Shown here piece after piece: positions 61,435 to 64,000 of a stretch of DNA of 64,000 bases (position 1 is the stretch's first letter; the number at the start of each line of letters is the position of its first letter). Below the pieces are notes generated by a model. The model was not told where the DNA came from. It was given only the letters and a program-made list of their open reading frames with translations, and did not search any database. Origin of the DNA: Chitinophaga sp. CF418 (GTDB taxonomy: Bacteria; Bacteroidota; Bacteroidia; Chitinophagales; Chitinophagaceae); assembly GCF_900142925.1 (NCBI RefSeq), contig NZ_FRCN01000008.1:62001-126000 (forward strand), read 5' to 3'. A program made the position numbers and the translations under genes.

Positions 61435-64000
61435 GCCCTGCAGGTAATGAGTACTTATCCCCCGACTATATATTCGAAATAAGCTGGGAGATATGTAATA
61501 AAGTAGGCGGTATCCATACGGTACTGAGTACAAAAGCCAGATTGCTGCAGGAGAAACTGAAAGATCATTACATCATGATCGGTCCGGATCTCACTAAAAC
61601 GGGTGGTCAGCTGCCCGTATTCCTCGAAGACAGGTCCCTCTTTCCCTTATGGCAGGAGCAGGCAGGAAAGGAAGGCTTACGGATCAGAACAGGGCGCTGG
61701 GATATACCAGGCAGACCAATTACCATTCTTGTTGATTTCAGCCCCTTATACAGCCGTAAAAACGAAATTTTCGGCGATCTGTGGAACAGGTTCAGGCTGG
61801 ACTCACTCACAGGACAGTGGGACTATATAGACCCCGCCTTATTCGGATATGCTGCAGGAGAAGTGATCGCCAGTTTTTACAGCCTGCACCTCAATGCCAC
61901 CGACAGCATCATTGCCCAGTTCCATGAATGGATGACGGGCGCAGGCATCCTGTACCTCGAAAGGAATGTGCCACAGGTAGCAACCGTATTTACAACACAT
62001 GCAACAGTGCTGGGCCGGACGCTGGCAGGCAGCGGACAGCCCTTCTATAATATAGCTGACAAGGTCGATGCCGCCACACAGGCGAGGAATTTCCAGATAA
62101 CTGCCAAATACTCCCTGGAAAAAACTTCTGCCGCCACGGCAGACTGTTTTACCTGCGTCAGCGAAACAACAGCCCGGGAGTGCCGCAGCTTCCTGGAAAA
62201 GTATCCGGATTATGTCACCCCAAATGGTTTCGATACCGGTATAGTGCCTGTAAAGGATTATGAAGACAAAAGAAAACAGGCCAGGGCCACGGTGCTGAAG
62301 GTGGCCGGCGCATTGCTAAAGGAGAAACTTCCGGAAGACAGCCTGCTGATTATCAAAAGCGGCCGTTACGAATTCCACAATAAAGGTATTGACGTCTTCA
62401 TTGACGCATTGTCACTGTTGCAAAAGGAAGCACTCCCAAAGACCATATTGGCAGTACTGTTTGTCCCGGCTGCCCATACAGGCCCCAGGGAAGCATTGCT
62501 GGAACATACACACCAGCCCTCTTCCCATATGCCGGAAGACAACATACTGACACATAACCTGTATGCCCCCGACAAAGACGCCATCATCCGCCGCATCAAA
62601 GAACGCGGCCTCAATAATGCGACCGGAGCAAGCGTAAAAGTAATCTATGCACCAGTATATCTTAACGGGCAGGACGGTATTTTTAATCTCACCTACTATG
62701 ATATGCTCACGGGCTTTGACCTTGCTGTATTTCCCTCTTATTATGAGCCCTGGGGTTACACACCAATGGAAAGCCTGGCATTCCATATCCCCTCCCTGAC
62801 AACTTCATTGTCTGGTTTCGGCATTGCAGCAAAAACACTCCCCGAAAGCGAGCGCAATGGCGTCACTGTCATAGACAGGCGTGATGCAGACATGCAGGAA
62901 GCACCGAAAGCCATTGCCATGTTCATCCGTTCCTTTCTGCAACTGACACCTGCAGCTGTTACCGGGATGCGCAACAGCGCAACAGCGATAAGCCTGCATT
63001 TCACATGGGAAAAATTGATTGGAAAATATTATGAGGCCTATAACCTCGTATTACATAAAAGCAGGCAACGGGAAGGATTGTTTCGTGATAAACCCCAAAC
63101 ATTGCCTGCAGAAGCCGCTGTTGCCCTGAGCCAGCAACCGGTATGGCGCGAAATAAACATTTCCCCCTCATTTCCACCGGGGCTTGAAGCACTCCGGCAG
63201 CTCAGTCAAAACGTGTGGTGGAGCTGGACACCGGCTGCCAGAGAGTTGTTCCGCAGTATTGACCCGGACCTTTGGTATGATTGCCATGAAGACGCTATCC
63301 GGATGCTGAGCTACCTCAATTATGAAAAGCTGGACGCGTTGATAAAGAAGCCTGATTTCATACAGCGTTTACACACACTCGAAGAACAGTTTGACCTGTA
63401 TAAACACCTGCCCGTAGAGGCTAGTCCTTCGGTAGCTTACTTCTGTATGGAATACGCATTGCTACCTGCCTTCAGGATCTATTCCGGCGGATTGGGTGTG
63501 CTGGCGGGCGACTTCCTCAAAACTGCAAGTGACATGCAGCTCAGGCTGACAGCCGTCGGACTTTTTTACCGGGAAGGTTATTTCAGGCAACAGTTTTCTG
63601 ATGATGGCAGACAGGTGGCGGTGGCGGAGCACCTGGATCCCTCACTGCTTCCATTCGAAGATGTCAGAGATTGTAAAGGCAATCCCTTGCAGATCTCCCT
63701 GGCCTTCCCCGGGAGAAAAGTTTTCGCAAAAGCCTGGAAGGTACAGGTGGGCAGAACCAGCCTGTACCTGCTTGATACGGACATACCTGAAAATAGTCCC
63801 GGAGACCGCAGGATCACTTCCAGGCTTTATCCTTCAGAAAAAGAGCTGCGACTGCAACAGGAAATACTATTAGGCATCGGCGGCATAAAACTAATCCAGG
63901 CACTCAGCCTGACCATTGATGTATATCACTGTAATGAAGGACATGCCGCTTTTCTCGTGCTGGAAAGAATAAGGGAGCTTATTTACCGGGATCATCTTTC
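61431..64000 (+). CDS. Glycogen synthase (GT3) fused to alpha-glucan phosphorylase (GT35), partial
   Basis: The frame runs off the right edge after 856 codons. Residues 8-560 are GT3-like glycogen synthase (IFEISWEICNKVGGIHTVLS, FHEWMTGAGILYL, TTHATVLGR, YYEPWGYTPMESLAFHIPS). From about 577 a DUF3417 segment begins (PPGLEALRQLSQNVWWSW, DLWYDCHEDAIRMLSYL), then the phosphorylase core (SVAYFCMEYALLPAFRIYSG, GVLAGDFLKTASDMQL). The end, HCNEGHAAFLVLERI, is the start of the catalytic half, where the PLP lysine lies outside the window. One polypeptide would thus build and break glycogen. The ATGA overlap with the debranching gene makes co-expression likely. Confidence 0.93.
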   Translation, partial: MSPAGNEYLSPDYIFEISWEICNKVGGIHTVLSTKARLLQEKLKDHYIMIGPDLTKTGGQLPVFLEDRSLFPLWQEQAGKEGLRIRTGRWDIPGRPITILVDFSPLYSRKNEIFGDLWNRFRLDSLTGQWDYIDPALFGYAAGEVIASFYSLHLNATDSIIAQFHEWMTGAGILYLERNVPQVATVFTTHATVLGRTLAGSGQPFYNIADKVDAATQARNFQITAKYSLEKTSAATADCFTCVSETTARECRSFLEKYPDYVTPNGFDTGIVPVKDYEDKRKQARATVLKVAGALLKEKLPEDSLLIIKSGRYEFHNKGIDVFIDALSLLQKEALPKTILAVLFVPAAHTGPREALLEHTHQPSSHMPEDNILTHNLYAPDKDAIIRRIKERGLNNATGASVKVIYAPVYLNGQDGIFNLTYYDMLTGFDLAVFPSYYEPWGYTPMESLAFHIPSLTTSLSGFGIAAKTLPESERNGVTVIDRRDADMQEAPKAIAMFIRSFLQLTPAAVTGMRNSATAISLHFTWEKLIGKYYEAYNLVLHKSRQREGLFRDKPQTLPAEAAVALSQQPVWREINISPSFPPGLEALRQLSQNVWWSWTPAARELFRSIDPDLWYDCHEDAIRMLSYLNYEKLDALIKKPDFIQRLHTLEEQFDLYKHLPVEASPSVAYFCMEYALLPAFRIYSGGLGVLAGDFLKTASDMQLRLTAVGLFYREGYFRQQFSDDGRQVAVAEHLDPSLLPFEDVRDCKGNPLQISLAFPGRKVFAKAWKVQVGRTSLYLLDTDIPENSPGDRRITSRLYPSEKELRLQQEILLGIGGIKLIQALSLTIDVYHCNEGHAAFLVLERIRELIYRDHL

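Overview
The window looks like a chromosomal segment of a Bacteroidetes bacterium, most likely family Chitinophagaceae (Chitinophaga-like). The signs are a gliding/type IX secretion C-terminal domain protein with SprB-type repeats, a SWIB-domain chromatin-like protein, several TAnnTTTG promoter boxes, GntR regulators with a periplasmic-binding-protein-like domain, and a fused GT3-GT35 glycogen enzyme. No rRNA, tRNA, CRISPR array, transposase or phage gene was seen.

Layout. 0-6.3 kb: the 5' part of a Na+/sugar symporter (runs off the left edge), a DUF2157-like membrane protein, an idi-terpene synthase pair, a free methionine-R-sulfoxide reductase, a PHP-type tyrosine phosphatase and a nucleotide-sugar dehydrogenase. 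6.3-9.8 kb: an orphan REC-LuxR regulator with an eroded receiver, GC-rich REP-like repeats including a five-unit 69-bp tandem array, a ThuA protein and a SWIB protein. 10.3-16.5 kb: a polysaccharide deacetylase overlapping a methyltransferase, an FkbM methyltransferase, a T9SS-type surface protein and a DUF4838 protein.

16.5-40.5 kb: a block of 18 genes on the minus strand, a Wzx/Wzy-type exopolysaccharide (EPS) locus. It holds the 4,6-dehydratase, Wza-like export protein, Wzc tyrosine kinase, UDP-aminosugar dehydrogenase, two WecB-type epimerases, flippase, pyruvyl transferase, acetyltransferase, a Wzy-like polymerase, four glycosyltransferases, a bi-domain oxidoreductase, a heparinase-like lyase, the initiating phosphoglycosyl transferase and a sugar aminotransferase. 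Many genes overlap by 4-16 bp, so it is probably one or a few operons. The phosphatase at 4.2 kb is a plausible partner of the kinase.

41.3-45.4 kb: an accessory stretch of small proteins. Three belong to one unrecognised family and sit with an orphan LytTR regulator and a GntR regulator preceded by an unusual 11-bp-period repeat with two competing 15-bp hairpins. 45.6-50 kb: an ArsR-AHSA1-DoxX operon, and a chromate-type set made of a ChrB_C-AraC fusion, ChrA and an exported superoxide dismutase. 50-64 kb: a stress and carbon-storage neighbourhood with DUF4142 lipoprotein, dodecin, YdcF-like protein, PfkB, universal stress protein, L,D-transpeptidase, lipoprotein, M50-CBS protease, BON protein, glycogen debranching enzyme and the glycogen synthase-phosphorylase fusion, which runs off the right edge. 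A roughly 300-bp segment is duplicated here, leaving a truncated lipoprotein pseudogene.
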